Shown: one piece after another, positions 26,091 through 34,595 of the stretch
Layout of the letters: the number at the start of each line of letters is the position of its first letter
Position numbering within the stretch: position 1 is the stretch's first letter
Assembly (NCBI GenBank): GCA_021792795.1
Contig: JAJYUB010000020.1
Location: 1-61,471 of the forward strand
DNA length: 61,471 bases
Origin: Acidobacteriota bacterium
Lineage (GTDB): Bacteria; Acidobacteriota; Terriglobia; Terriglobales; Acidobacteriaceae
Reading direction: 5' to 3'
The notes under the pieces: model-generated
The model's input: the letters and a program-made list of their open reading frames with translations, nothing else
Database searches by the model: none
What the model was told of the DNA's origin: nothing
Made by a program: the position numbers and the translations under genes

Positions 26091-26915
26091 GTGAGCGGTC
26101 CCGACAGACTTGCAGGCCCGCAGCCCAGCCAGACCGCCGTCTACCGCCGTTACGCGCAGTTGCAGGCGATTCGCGGCGAACGATTCCCAGACGCTGCCGC
26201 GGACGGCCTGGCGGGACGCCTGATCGCATGTGTTGGATTCGGCCTGGAAGGCGCGGAACTGGCGCTGGCCACCACGATTTCCGGCGGCACATTTCTCGGC
26301 ATCGATCCCTCCTCGGACCATCTGAAGGCGGCCGTGCGCAATGGCTCCTGCGACTTTATGGTGAACACGCTGGAGGAGTCGCTGCGCGTGCTGAAGAACG
26401 AAATTCGCAAGCGAAAGGCCCTCTCCGTCGGCCTGCTCGGGGAGGCATCGACCATCTTGCCGGCCATGGTCGAGCGCGGCGTGCAGCCGGACCTGGTGGC
26501 CGAAACGGTCGTGTCCGACAGAGAAGCCGCCGTCAGCTCCGATCGCCCGGCGCTGCTGCAACTCGTCGAACGCGGCGCGGTCCGCGTGGACACGCCAGCC
26601 GCAAAGCATTCCTCACCCGCTGGTCTCGTTGAAGTCGTCTGGACGGCGGAAAGCATCGCCGATCTGAAGCGCATGGACACGCTGGCGCTGGAGCAATTGC
26701 CGCCGGACGACATCATCCGGCGCCGATGGCTGCGGCAAGCCCCCGGATGCTTCCATCGCCAGCGTCCGTTGCAGCGCGTTCTGGGGATGCACCCTGAAGA
26801 AGTGACGCGATTGGCGGAGGAGTTCAAGAAGGCGGTTTCTGCTGCAGCGATTCAATCGCCTGCGACCCTCCACTGGCGAACCGCCGACGGCGCGAAGCAA
26901 TCGATCGCGTTGTAG
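26091..26915 (+). CDS. Urocanase-like fragment protein of unknown function
   Basis: A 274-residue protein, GTG start, 22 bases after the second pseudopilin. The middle (about residues 65-150) resembles the central Rossmann region of urocanate hydratase: TLEESLRVLKNEIRKRK and ALSVGLLGEASTILPAMVERG followed by PDLVAETVV. Real urocanases are about 550 residues, bind NAD through this region and have further conserved N- and C-terminal parts that are missing here. The expected GLVGNAAE reads GLLGEAST and the TDQTSAHD that normally follows reads AETVVSDR. Urocanase activity is therefore unlikely. Position at the end of the pilin operon suggests a function linked to that system, but none can be named. 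Confidence 0.45.
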   Translation: MSGPDRLAGPQPSQTAVYRRYAQLQAIRGERFPDAAADGLAGRLIACVGFGLEGAELALATTISGGTFLGIDPSSDHLKAAVRNGSCDFMVNTLEESLRVLKNEIRKRKALSVGLLGEASTILPAMVERGVQPDLVAETVVSDREAAVSSDRPALLQLVERGAVRVDTPAAKHSSPAGLVEVVWTAESIADLKRMDTLALEQLPPDDIIRRRWLRQAPGCFHRQRPLQRVLGMHPEEVTRLAEEFKKAVSAAAIQSPATLHWRTADGAKQSIAL

Positions 26916-26980
26916 CGGTCTTAAAGGACCGCAGGCAGAATTAAAGCAGATTTACAGTTGGCGTCGTCGAACCTGAACGG

Positions 26981-27084
26981 GAGTCATTCCGAGCGCAGCG
27001 AAGAATCCGGAAAATATCTGCCTCGTCCACGCTGCCATCACCCTCTGGATTCTTCGGTCGCCACGGCGACCTCAGAATGACTCC
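26981..27084. repeat. Long palindromic repeat, family B copy 1
   Basis: Left arm GGAGTCATTC with GAAGAATCC and right arm GGATTCTTC with CAGAATGACTCC form a long imperfect palindrome around a GC-rich centre. Flanked by ATTTACAGTTGG (26951-26962) and an inverted ATCTGTAAATCCGC (27104-27117). Confidence 0.65.
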
Positions 27085-27117
27085 TCTCATTTTGAAACCG
27101 GTATCTGTAAATCCGCG

Positions 27118-27738
27118 TTAGACGGATTCGATGCGCGCTTTTGCCGCAGTTTCCGCGATCCCATGGATGGCCTTCCAAAGCGCCGAGATGCCGCGCCCAT
27201 CCTTGGCGGAGCAGACCAGGATCTCATCCGTCTCCAGCGCTTCGCGCAGCCGCTTGGTCGCCACCACCCGCTGGTTCCCCGACAGCTTGTCCGCCTTGGT
27301 GCCGACAATCATTCGCGGGCGGTGAATGCTGTCCAGATATTCGGCCAGCATCGCGTCGCCGGGTTGCGGCGGAACGTTCATGTCCACCAGGCAAACGCAG
27401 GCGGCCAGGGTTTCGCGCTCGGCCAAGTAGGGATTGATGAACGCCGGCCATTCGGCGCTGATGGAGCGCGAGATTTTTGCATATCCGTAGCCGGGCAGGT
27501 CCGCCAGGACCAGCTCCGGCCGGGGCTGCGACGGCGCATGCAAGGCAAAGAAATTGATGGCCCGCGTCCGCCCGGGCGTGGACGAGACCCGCGCCGCCGG
27601 CTCCCCTAGCAAGGCGTTAATCAGGCTGGATTTGCCGACATTGGAACGGCCCAGAAATGCAATCTCCGGCGCCGAGGTCGCAGGAAATTGCGCGGCGCCA
27701 GTCGCCGACAACAGAAATGTCGTTTGATAGCGAAACAT
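27118..27738 (-). CDS. engB: Ribosome biogenesis GTPase EngB/YsxC
   Basis: A 206-residue TRAFAC-class GTPase acting in large-subunit ribosome assembly. G1 is GRSNVGKSS (residues 30-38), G2 lies in SSTPGRTRAINFF, G3 is DLPGYGYA, G4 is TKAD and the G5 region is CSAKDGRG. This is the canonical EngB set, including the family-specific SNVGKSS and LPGYGYA. The open frame extends far upstream, but the ATG at 27736-27738 gives a normal EngB N-terminus. The stop is directly followed by the ATTTACAG-type motif and the long palindrome. Confidence 0.95.
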   Translation of the reverse strand: MFRYQTTFLLSATGAAQFPATSAPEIAFLGRSNVGKSSLINALLGEPAARVSSTPGRTRAINFFALHAPSQPRPELVLADLPGYGYAKISRSISAEWPAFINPYLAERETLAACVCLVDMNVPPQPGDAMLAEYLDSIHRPRMIVGTKADKLSGNQRVVATKRLREALETDEILVCSAKDGRGISALWKAIHGIAETAAKARIESV

Positions 27739-27883
27739 CGTGGGAGCACCTGAACTTCTTCTGTTGGCTAGAGCAAAACCAGAGTTACTGTGGACTTTTT
27801 GGGTATTCTGAAGGTCGCCGCTCCTTGGTCGTCGCGTCGACTTGGCCTCCGTGGCTTCGAGGTACATCCACTCTGGTTTCGCT

Positions 27884-28894
27884 CTAGCGCACGGAAAGTT
27901 TTTGCAACGGTGTCGGGTCGTGGGCGCGCAACTCAGCGACGATCTCCGCCGCCGCCTCTCGCGCCAGATCGTCCTTTTCGCGCGGAAATGAAATCGCTCC
28001 CACCCGCGCATGGCCGCCGCCGCCGTAGCGTTCGCAAATCACCGCCAGATTCACCATCTGCTCGGCTGGAACGCGCGCCCAGGGATTGGAGCCGACCGCA
28101 ATTTTGGTTCGGAAGCTAGAGCGGCTGAGGCCAATGCTGTAGGTCGCCTGGGGATGAAGGTAGTACGGGATAAATTTGTTATAGCCTTCCAGCGGATGGT
28201 CGGTGATGTCGAAAGTAATGGTCCCCCGCTCGCACGAGGAGCGTTCCCGAATCAGTTCCAGCGCGTGGCGATGGCGTTCCAGCAGGCCCGGAATCAGGTC
28301 GCGCACAAACGGCTGGTCCAGAACTTCCGCCAGGCCCATTTCCGTCAACAACGGAATCAATCGAGGAACAAAGCCGGGGTCCTGCGCCGACTCAATCGCC
28401 ATGGTCAGCTTCATGGCGGGCTCCGCCATCTCCACAGCGCTCTGCGCGCTCTCATAATGCGCGCCATCCACAATGTCCGCCCAGCGAACCAACTCGGCGA
28501 CCGGCGCGGCGTCAAATCCAAAGTGCGTTGCCGCAATGCGCGCGATCAACCCGGTACAGGAAACATACTCAGGATCGTAAAATTTTCGCTCGCGGACCTT
28601 CGCGTCCTTCTGGCCGGCGAGAAAGTGCCGATGATCTTCCGGCGTCAGGAACGCGCTCAGGTGATGATCGAACCACCAGGTAATCGCCGGGGAAGAAGAG
28701 TATTTGAAATCGACAATGGCATTCTCATCGCCGGTAAACTCCTTCTCGTCAAACAGCGCGCCGGCGCGGTGGACCAGCCCGCGGAATTCATAGTCCACGC
28801 CCGCGGCGATGCGTTCGCGATGGAAGCGCGCGAACAGCGAGGCCGAACAGGCCCCATCGAAACATTTGTCGTGATAGAAAACACGTACTTTCAC
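27884..28894 (-). CDS. DHH family phosphoesterase-like protein
   Basis: A protein of about 336 residues resembling the DHH/DHHA1 superfamily of phosphodiesterases (RecJ, NrnA and relatives). It opens RVFYHDKCFDGACSASL, has the signature WWFDHHLSAF near residue 75 and ends with a DHHA1-like glycine-rich motif ERYGGGGHARVGAISF. Some canonical metal-binding positions look altered (HDKCFDG in place of HxDxDA), so it may be a divergent or non-exonuclease member. A TTG is open 63 bases upstream, but GTG28894 with GGAG 11 bases before it starts the conserved part. Possible substrates are nano-RNA or cyclic dinucleotides; unproven. Confidence 0.75.
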   Translation of the reverse strand: MKVRVFYHDKCFDGACSASLFARFHRERIAAGVDYEFRGLVHRAGALFDEKEFTGDENAIVDFKYSSSPAITWWFDHHLSAFLTPEDHRHFLAGQKDAKVRERKFYDPEYVSCTGLIARIAATHFGFDAAPVAELVRWADIVDGAHYESAQSAVEMAEPAMKLTMAIESAQDPGFVPRLIPLLTEMGLAEVLDQPFVRDLIPGLLERHRHALELIRERSSCERGTITFDITDHPLEGYNKFIPYYLHPQATYSIGLSRSSFRTKIAVGSNPWARVPAEQMVNLAVICERYGGGGHARVGAISFPREKDDLAREAAAEIVAELRAHDPTPLQKLSVR

Positions 28895-29065
28895 TTGGGA
28901 ACAATCACTCCATTCGCAACCGTCGGATGGCAACAATATCCTATTAGGCTGAATCAACTAGCATTGCTGGCATTGGGCGATATGTCAAGCGAACCCGCTG
29001 CCGGAAACGACCGTTGAAGCGGTTGCGGCTGCGCCAAGCGGATGGAGGGCAGGGCGGGATCTCGA

Positions 29066-29911
29066 CTACTGCGGGCGAGGAGTCGCCGGAACCAGCTTGA
29101 TCTCATACAGGTTGGGCCACAGCTTTCCGGTCACATACAGGCGGTCGTGCTGGCTGTCATAAGCAATGCCGTTCAGCACGGCATTGTCGTTTTGCCGCAC
29201 GGACGAAGGGCGAAGCCCGGACAGATCGATCCACTCGATCACTTTGCCGGTCGCGGGTGAAATTCTTGCGATCCTGTTCGTTTCCCAGATGTTGGCGTAG
29301 ATTTCTCCGTGGATATATTCCAGCTCGTTCAAATTCAAAACTGGCTGGCCGTCGGCCGTTACGTGAATCTCGCCCGCTGGCTTGAACGTGGAGGGGTCCA
29401 GCAAATGCAGCACAGAGGTGCCATCGCTCAGAATCAGGTGATGGCTGTCGCGTGTGAGTCCCCAGCCTTCCCATGGATAGGTGAAGGTCCGCAGTATCCG
29501 GAAGCTGAAGCGGTCATAGACAAACCCCAGATGCGATTGCCAGGTCAACTGGATCAAGTTGCTCTGCCAGTCCGTGAGACCTTCGCCGAAATATTTTGCC
29601 GGCAGATCGTGTTGTTGCAGCACGTGCCCGGTTGCAAGATCGACCATCCGCAAGCTGGACTGACCCTGCAATCCCGTCGATTCATACATCATGCCGTTGA
29701 CGAACACCATGCCCTGGGTGAACGCCGTTGGATCATGGGGATAAACATGGACGATTCGATAGCGTTCGGTCGGGACTGCGCGGTCGGCGCCGAAGGCTGA
29801 CGCCGCCAACAACAAGGGGATAAAAAAAAGGACGAGAAAGGGCCGCGGCGGATTGCAACGGGAACGAAATCTCCGCGAAGTCGCTGTTCTTGGGCATCGC
29901 GTGGAGCGCAT
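29066..29911 (-). CDS. Glutaminyl-peptide cyclotransferase (QC, beta-propeller type)
   Basis: A 281-residue exported protein of the plant/bacterial glutamine cyclotransferase family, which converts N-terminal glutamine to pyroglutamate. A basic N-terminus and hydrophobic core PFLVLFFIPLLLAASAFGA form a signal peptide. The mature part shows family segments AFTQGMVF, YESTGLQGQSSLR, FGEGLTDW, FTYPWEGWGLT, LSDGT and NELEYIHGEIYANIW. An upstream-extended frame exists, but ATG29911 starts the signal peptide. The gene is divergent from the CPBP protease gene; the two starts are 127 bases apart. Confidence 0.92.
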   Translation of the reverse strand: MRSTRCPRTATSRRFRSRCNPPRPFLVLFFIPLLLAASAFGADRAVPTERYRIVHVYPHDPTAFTQGMVFVNGMMYESTGLQGQSSLRMVDLATGHVLQQHDLPAKYFGEGLTDWQSNLIQLTWQSHLGFVYDRFSFRILRTFTYPWEGWGLTRDSHHLILSDGTSVLHLLDPSTFKPAGEIHVTADGQPVLNLNELEYIHGEIYANIWETNRIARISPATGKVIEWIDLSGLRPSSVRQNDNAVLNGIAYDSQHDRLYVTGKLWPNLYEIKLVPATPRPQ

Positions 29912-30038
29912 ACTTTCAACATACCGCACGGCGGCTGGATTTCTAGACGGTTGGAAGCCGGATACGTTGAACGACCGTTCGCCAGTACTATGGAAACATC
30001 GATTTTTGCAACTCATCTCCATTGCATGAGGCCCGCCC

Positions 30039-31010
30039 GTGGAAGTTTTACCGCCGGATCCATCTGAAAACATTTCTGAACCCATCGCACCGCAGATTGT
30101 AGCCGCGCCTTCGCCGCGTCCTTCGATGCTATATGGACCGAACGGCCTGCGCGCAGGCTGGAGCATTGCGATCTATGTCGCGGTGGCGGTAGCGCTGTTG
30201 TTTCTTGTTGGATTGGAGATGCGCTGGCTGATACCTCATCTTCCAGTGGACCTGCGCGGCGCAAGAGGCGGCGCCTTTCATCCCACGGTGGCCATTTTGT
30301 CGGAAGCCAGCGTACTGATTGCGGTATTGCTGGCCACGGCGGGCATGGCGCGGCTGGAACATCGTCGCGCGGCCGACTACGGACTGGCCGGATTCGATCG
30401 CGCCCGCCAATTCTTTATTGGACTGGTCTGCGGATTTGCGTTCCTGTCCCTGCTGATCGGCATATTGGTAGCGACCCACCATCTCACGCTCAACCAGTCC
30501 CACATGACGCTGGGCTGGACGCTGCGCTACGCGGCGGCATGGGGCTTGGCTTTCTTGCTGGTCGGCATGACGGAGGAGTTCATGCTGCGCGGGTATCTGC
30601 TGTTCACCCTGGCGCGCGGCATCCGCTTCTGGCCGGCGGCATTGGTGTTGGCGATACTCTTTGGGGCGCTCCATAAGGGCAATCCCGGAGAAAGCCCGTT
30701 TGGCCTGGTCGCCGCAGCCTTAATCGCGCTGGTATTTTCGCTGAGTCTGTGGCGGCTTGGCCATTTGTGGTGGGCCATTGGATTTCACGCGTCCTGGGAC
30801 TGGGCGGAATCGTTCTTTTACGGGACCGCCGACAGCGGCGCCGTTTCCGCCGGACGCCTGATGGAGGCGCATCCGCACGGCGCGCTGCTGCTAAGTGGGG
30901 GGGCTACCGGGCCGGAAGGCAGCGCGTGGGTCGCGCTGGTGATTTTGCTGGCGGCGATCCTGGTGTGGAAGACACAACCGAATCGAGGGCTCCAACTCGG
31001 GCAGAAATAA
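30039..31010 (+). CDS. CPBP family intramembrane metalloprotease
   Basis: A 323-residue multi-pass membrane protein of the CAAX protease/bacteriocin-processing (CPBP, Abi) family. The active-site motifs are intact: EExxxR as TEEFMLRG (Glu179, Glu180, Arg184), the second as FGALH (His212) and the third as GFHASWDW (His250). It starts with GTG at 30039. The N-terminal 35 residues are Pro-rich and cytosolic. Family members cleave prenylated peptides or take part in bacteriocin immunity; the substrate here is unknown. A hairpin terminator lies 42 bases downstream. Confidence 0.9.
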   Translation: MEVLPPDPSENISEPIAPQIVAAPSPRPSMLYGPNGLRAGWSIAIYVAVAVALLFLVGLEMRWLIPHLPVDLRGARGGAFHPTVAILSEASVLIAVLLATAGMARLEHRRAADYGLAGFDRARQFFIGLVCGFAFLSLLIGILVATHHLTLNQSHMTLGWTLRYAAAWGLAFLLVGMTEEFMLRGYLLFTLARGIRFWPAALVLAILFGALHKGNPGESPFGLVAAALIALVFSLSLWRLGHLWWAIGFHASWDWAESFFYGTADSGAVSAGRLMEAHPHGALLLSGGATGPEGSAWVALVILLAAILVWKTQPNRGLQLGQK

Positions 31011-31051
31011 AATTTCGCTGCGGCGATCCAGGCAGGATGGCCATCTGGAAT

Positions 31052-31073
31052 ATTAGCTGCCTTAGCAGCTAAT
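31052..31073. terminator. Bidirectional hairpin terminator
   Basis: ATTAGCTGC (31052-31060) and GCAGCTAAT (31065-31073) form a perfect 9-base stem with a CTTA loop between two convergent genes (ends 31010 and 31119). A second short hairpin GTTGCC/GGCAAC follows at 31086-31099. Confidence 0.6.
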
Positions 31074-31118
31074 TTGGCCAAACTGGTTGCCAAGGCAACT
31101 AAATCTGGCCAGAGCAAA

Positions 31119-31832
31119 TCAGTCCGCGACCATCGACTCGCCGGGCAGGATTGGACGGGTGCGAGGCAACATTCCGCGATACGCGCCCACACCCATCGAC
31201 AAGAGCGCGCCAACAAAGACCGCCAATTTCAAAACGTTCGTCACCTGTGTCTGTGGCGCAATTTTCCACAACGCCAGCAACAGCGTCTGCGCGACGGTGA
31301 CGGCCCAGACCGAGCCGTAAAAATAGCGCCGCTCCGTCCCTTCGCCCCTGGTGGAGCGACCGACGCGCGGCAGCTTGCCGAATGCGCCCAGCAGTAGAAT
31401 GATGGCGCACAGCGGCAGATAGCCATGCCGATAGATCGGCCGCATATACCATTTCCCGGTCGCCGCCGCGACAATGAGACCGCTCAGGTTCAGCAGAGCG
31501 AAGCTCAACACCGCATTCCAGGCGAAGGCGTAGCAGACCCTGCGGTAGAGCGGATTCGGCTTGTCTTCATCGAAGCGCAGAATGTACGGGCGCGGCTCGG
31601 AGCCGGGGAGTTTCCCGCGCACAGCGGCCACGCCAGTTCCCGCCAATACGGCCAGCAGCCAGGCCAGGTTGCCGAGCCCAAACCCATGCGCAAACAAGGT
31701 GAAGGTCAGCGGACCCGGCGCCAGAAAGAACACCCAGATCCAGATGGGCCAGTGCGCCAGCCGGTAGAGGCGCGTGTTTCGCTGGCGCATTTTTCGCGCG
31801 TCGGCATATTCCACCTTCCCGCTGTATCGCAT
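31119..31832 (-). CDS. Unknown membrane protein with structured leader
   Basis: A 237-residue integral membrane protein with about five or six hydrophobic helices (near residues 27-45, 53-68, 105-125, 138-152, 172-190 and 200-215). I do not recognise a family. A short soluble loop (RPYILRFDEDKPNPLYRR) lies between the second and third helix. The gene is monocistronic as far as can be seen and is preceded by copy 2 of the structured leader RNA, whose 3' arm supplies its ribosome site GGAGG eight bases before the ATG. Sharing this leader with the LMF1-family gene suggests a common control signal. Confidence 0.7.
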   Translation of the reverse strand: MRYSGKVEYADARKMRQRNTRLYRLAHWPIWIWVFFLAPGPLTFTLFAHGFGLGNLAWLLAVLAGTGVAAVRGKLPGSEPRPYILRFDEDKPNPLYRRVCYAFAWNAVLSFALLNLSGLIVAAATGKWYMRPIYRHGYLPLCAIILLLGAFGKLPRVGRSTRGEGTERRYFYGSVWAVTVAQTLLLALWKIAPQTQVTNVLKLAVFVGALLSMGVGAYRGMLPRTRPILPGESMVAD

Positions 31833-31944
31833 GGAGCGGTCCTCCCGATGCTATAAGTTGCCACGATCGATTCAGCGCAGATCGCCGCAGCGAGCTGCGA
31901 ATGGACCCGCTTCCCGATCGACACCCTGAGGGGGGGACCGGTCT
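31833..31944 (-). ncRNA. Candidate cis-regulatory leader RNA, copy 2
   Basis: Minus-strand leader of 112 bases that opens AGACCGGTCCCCCC and closes GGGAGGACCGCTCC, pairing at 11 of 14 positions. The GGAGG in the 3' arm is the ribosome site of the downstream membrane protein. Copy 1 (7451-7566) shares the opening AGACCGGT, a segment GC-CTGAA-CGATC, then GCAA, TATAGCATC and GGAGGACCG, while the apical hairpin differs in sequence (here CGCAG/CTGCG at 31886-31899). Preserved shape with changed internal sequence supports an RNA function. The -10 region upstream of this copy is not a good consensus. Confidence 0.55.
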
Positions 31945-32084
31945 ACGCGTGAGTCTCGCAGAGTCGCCGCAAGCGCGTCAATCCGCATCGCATCCCTGCG
32001 ACCGTGGACCCATGCCGAGGATTGTCGATTCGCCCCTGAGAGCCTCGGGTTTCATTTTGAATTCCCCTGCTAGACTGAAAATCG

Positions 32085-34529
32085 ATGCCAGCATCCGGGC
32101 CGCAAGCCAGCCACAAACCCCATTTCCGCAGGCGGCCGCTCCGATGGCTGCTGGCCGCTGTACTGGTCCTGCCGGCGGCAATCGTTCTTGGCTGCGTGGC
32201 TGGAACATTCTGGCTGCGACATGCCATGCGGACCTCGCTGCCGCAGTTGGACGGACAACTGCATGTAGCGGGCCTGTCGCATGCGGTGACGGTCCGCCGC
32301 GACGGGCATGGCGTGCCGCACATCACGGCAGCCAATATGGACGACCTGATTGTGGCGCAGGGCTACGTGACGGCGCAGGACCGGCTGTGGCAGATGGACA
32401 TGCTGCGCCGCTACGCGTCGGGGAACCTGGCGGAAATCCTGGGGCCGAGCGCGGTGGAGCATGATCGCGCGCAACGGACCCTCGAGATTGGCCACGCCGC
32501 CGATGCGGCGCTGGCCGTCATGGACCCAGCCGACCGGCAATTTCTTGGCGATTATGCGCGCGGAGTGAATGCCTGCATCGCGGAAACGCAAACGCATCTT
32601 CCCGCGGAGTTTCGCCTGCTGCATTATCGTCCGCAACCGTGGCAGCCGCGGGATTCCGTGCTGGTAGGGCTGAACATGGTGGAAACGCTCAGCACGGATT
32701 TCCCGACCAAGCTGGCGCGAGAGAAAATTGCGGAGCGGCTGCATCGACCGATCCTGATCGATGACTTGTATCCGGTCGGCTCCTGGCGCGACCATCCGCC
32801 CATTTCCACGGCCCCGGACATTACCGCGCCGCAGGAGGTTCCGCAGATTCCGCTCGATTCCTCCCAGACCAGCGTGGAGAAAAACGTGGAAGACATGCTG
32901 CGTCTGCGACAACTGCTGCCTTCATCGCGCATCCTGGATTGCGACGACTGCGCTCCCGGCTCCAACAACTGGGTAGTTTCCGGCGCGCATACAGTCACGG
33001 GCATGCCGCTGCTGTCGAACGATATGCATCTGGACCATACGATCCCAGACACCTGGTATGAAGCGCAACTGAGCAGTGGAGACTTCAACGTGGCCGGGGT
33101 GACGCTGCCGGGAGTTCCCTTCGTGATCGTCGGCCACAATGGCCACATCGCCTGGGGTTTCACCTTGCTGTATGCCGATGTGCAGGATGTGTATGTGGAA
33201 CAGACCAACGGCAACACATACAAAACCGCGCAAGGATGGCAGCCATTTCAGCATGACGAGGAAGCGATTCATGTACGCGGCGGCCGCGATGCGATGCTGG
33301 ACGTGCTGCGCACGGACCACGGGCCGGTGATTACGCCGTTGCTGCCGCACGAAAAACGGACGCTGGCGCTGCGTTGGACGGTCTACGACCCCAGGGTCGT
33401 ATCCATGCCGTTTTATCAGGTGGACAGCGCGCAGAACTGGGAGCAGTTTCGCGCCGCGCTCGCCTTGTTCGGCGGCCCTCCGCAGAACGCGGTGTATGCC
33501 GACACGCAGGGCAACATCGGCTATCAGGCGGCCGGAAAAATCCCGATGCGGCCCAATGGATTGATGGGCGTTCCCATCGCCGACGCAAACCATGAATGGC
33601 AGGGATACATTCCGTTCGACCAACTGCCGTCGGCGTATGACCCGCCAGGAGGGATTCTGGCCACGGCGAACGCCCGAGTGACGCCGGACGGCTATCCTTA
33701 CCCGATCACGCTGGACTGGGCGGCGCCCTATCGCAATGAGCGCATCTGGAAGGTGCTGGCCAGCAAACCGAAGTTGTCCGCAGCCGACATGCTTGCGCTA
33801 CAGAACGACGTGTACTCCACGCTGGACCAGGAACTGGCGCAGCGATTTACCTATGCCATCGACCATGCCGCCCATCCAAATCGCAGATTGCGCGAAGCCG
33901 CCGACCGAATGCGCACCTGGGACGGCAATGTGACGGTCCCTTCCGTTGCGGCGACGATTGTGGATGCCGCGCGCGACGCGTTGTGGCCGATGATGCTGAA
34001 ACCGAAGCTGGGAGACGAATGGAAGCTGTATCGATGGGCATCGTCGTCGTTTGTAGAGGAACAAATCGTCGCCGGCCAACCGCAGCGCTGGCTGCCGAGC
34101 CAATACAGCGACTGGAATGAGTTTCTGGCGGCGGCCGTGGACCGGGGAATGAGCGCACTCCACGCCCCGCTCGATCTGGACCGCTGGCATTATGGCGAGG
34201 CGCATCCGGTCGAGGTCGAACATCCGCTGTACGGCGGCATTCCATGGATGCGGGGATGGACTGGCACCGGCGCGCAGCCGCAGTCTGGCGACGGGAGCAC
34301 GGTGAAACAAGTGTCGCGCACCTTTGGGCCGTCCGAGCGGCTGACGGTGGACTTTTCCAACCTTGACCGCTCCACGCTGAACATCGTCATTGGCCAATCC
34401 GGAGACCCACTGAGCCAGAATTATCTGGACCAGTGGCCGTTTTGGCATGCAGGAAAAACATTTTCGCTGCCTTTCAGCGACGCCGCTGTCCAATCGGCAG
34501 CGGCCCATACGCTGACGCTGGTCCCGTGA
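32085..34529 (+). CDS. Penicillin acylase family N-terminal nucleophile hydrolase
   Basis: An 814-residue precursor of the penicillin acylase (S45) family, which hydrolyses amides such as penicillins or acyl-homoserine lactones. An N-terminal membrane segment (residues 20-45) suggests export. The alpha-chain region has VTVRRDGHGVPHITA and QDRLWQMDMLRR. Autocatalytic cleavage is expected between Gly292 and Ser293 in APGSNNWVVSG, leaving serine as the catalytic N-terminus of the beta chain. The beta chain has SNDMHL and GGPPQNAVYAD. The ATG at 32085 has only a weak AG-rich upstream stretch. The natural substrate cannot be told from sequence. Confidence 0.92.
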   Translation: MPASGPQASHKPHFRRRPLRWLLAAVLVLPAAIVLGCVAGTFWLRHAMRTSLPQLDGQLHVAGLSHAVTVRRDGHGVPHITAANMDDLIVAQGYVTAQDRLWQMDMLRRYASGNLAEILGPSAVEHDRAQRTLEIGHAADAALAVMDPADRQFLGDYARGVNACIAETQTHLPAEFRLLHYRPQPWQPRDSVLVGLNMVETLSTDFPTKLAREKIAERLHRPILIDDLYPVGSWRDHPPISTAPDITAPQEVPQIPLDSSQTSVEKNVEDMLRLRQLLPSSRILDCDDCAPGSNNWVVSGAHTVTGMPLLSNDMHLDHTIPDTWYEAQLSSGDFNVAGVTLPGVPFVIVGHNGHIAWGFTLLYADVQDVYVEQTNGNTYKTAQGWQPFQHDEEAIHVRGGRDAMLDVLRTDHGPVITPLLPHEKRTLALRWTVYDPRVVSMPFYQVDSAQNWEQFRAALALFGGPPQNAVYADTQGNIGYQAAGKIPMRPNGLMGVPIADANHEWQGYIPFDQLPSAYDPPGGILATANARVTPDGYPYPITLDWAAPYRNERIWKVLASKPKLSAADMLALQNDVYSTLDQELAQRFTYAIDHAAHPNRRLREAADRMRTWDGNVTVPSVAATIVDAARDALWPMMLKPKLGDEWKLYRWASSSFVEEQIVAGQPQRWLPSQYSDWNEFLAAAVDRGMSALHAPLDLDRWHYGEAHPVEVEHPLYGGIPWMRGWTGTGAQPQSGDGSTVKQVSRTFGPSERLTVDFSNLDRSTLNIVIGQSGDPLSQNYLDQWPFWHAGKTFSLPFSDAAVQSAAAHTLTLVP

Positions 34530-34595
34530 CCGGTTTCGCCGGCAACCGGCGTGCGAGGACTACTTTCATCGCGCAACCTCCGATAGGATGAGACC

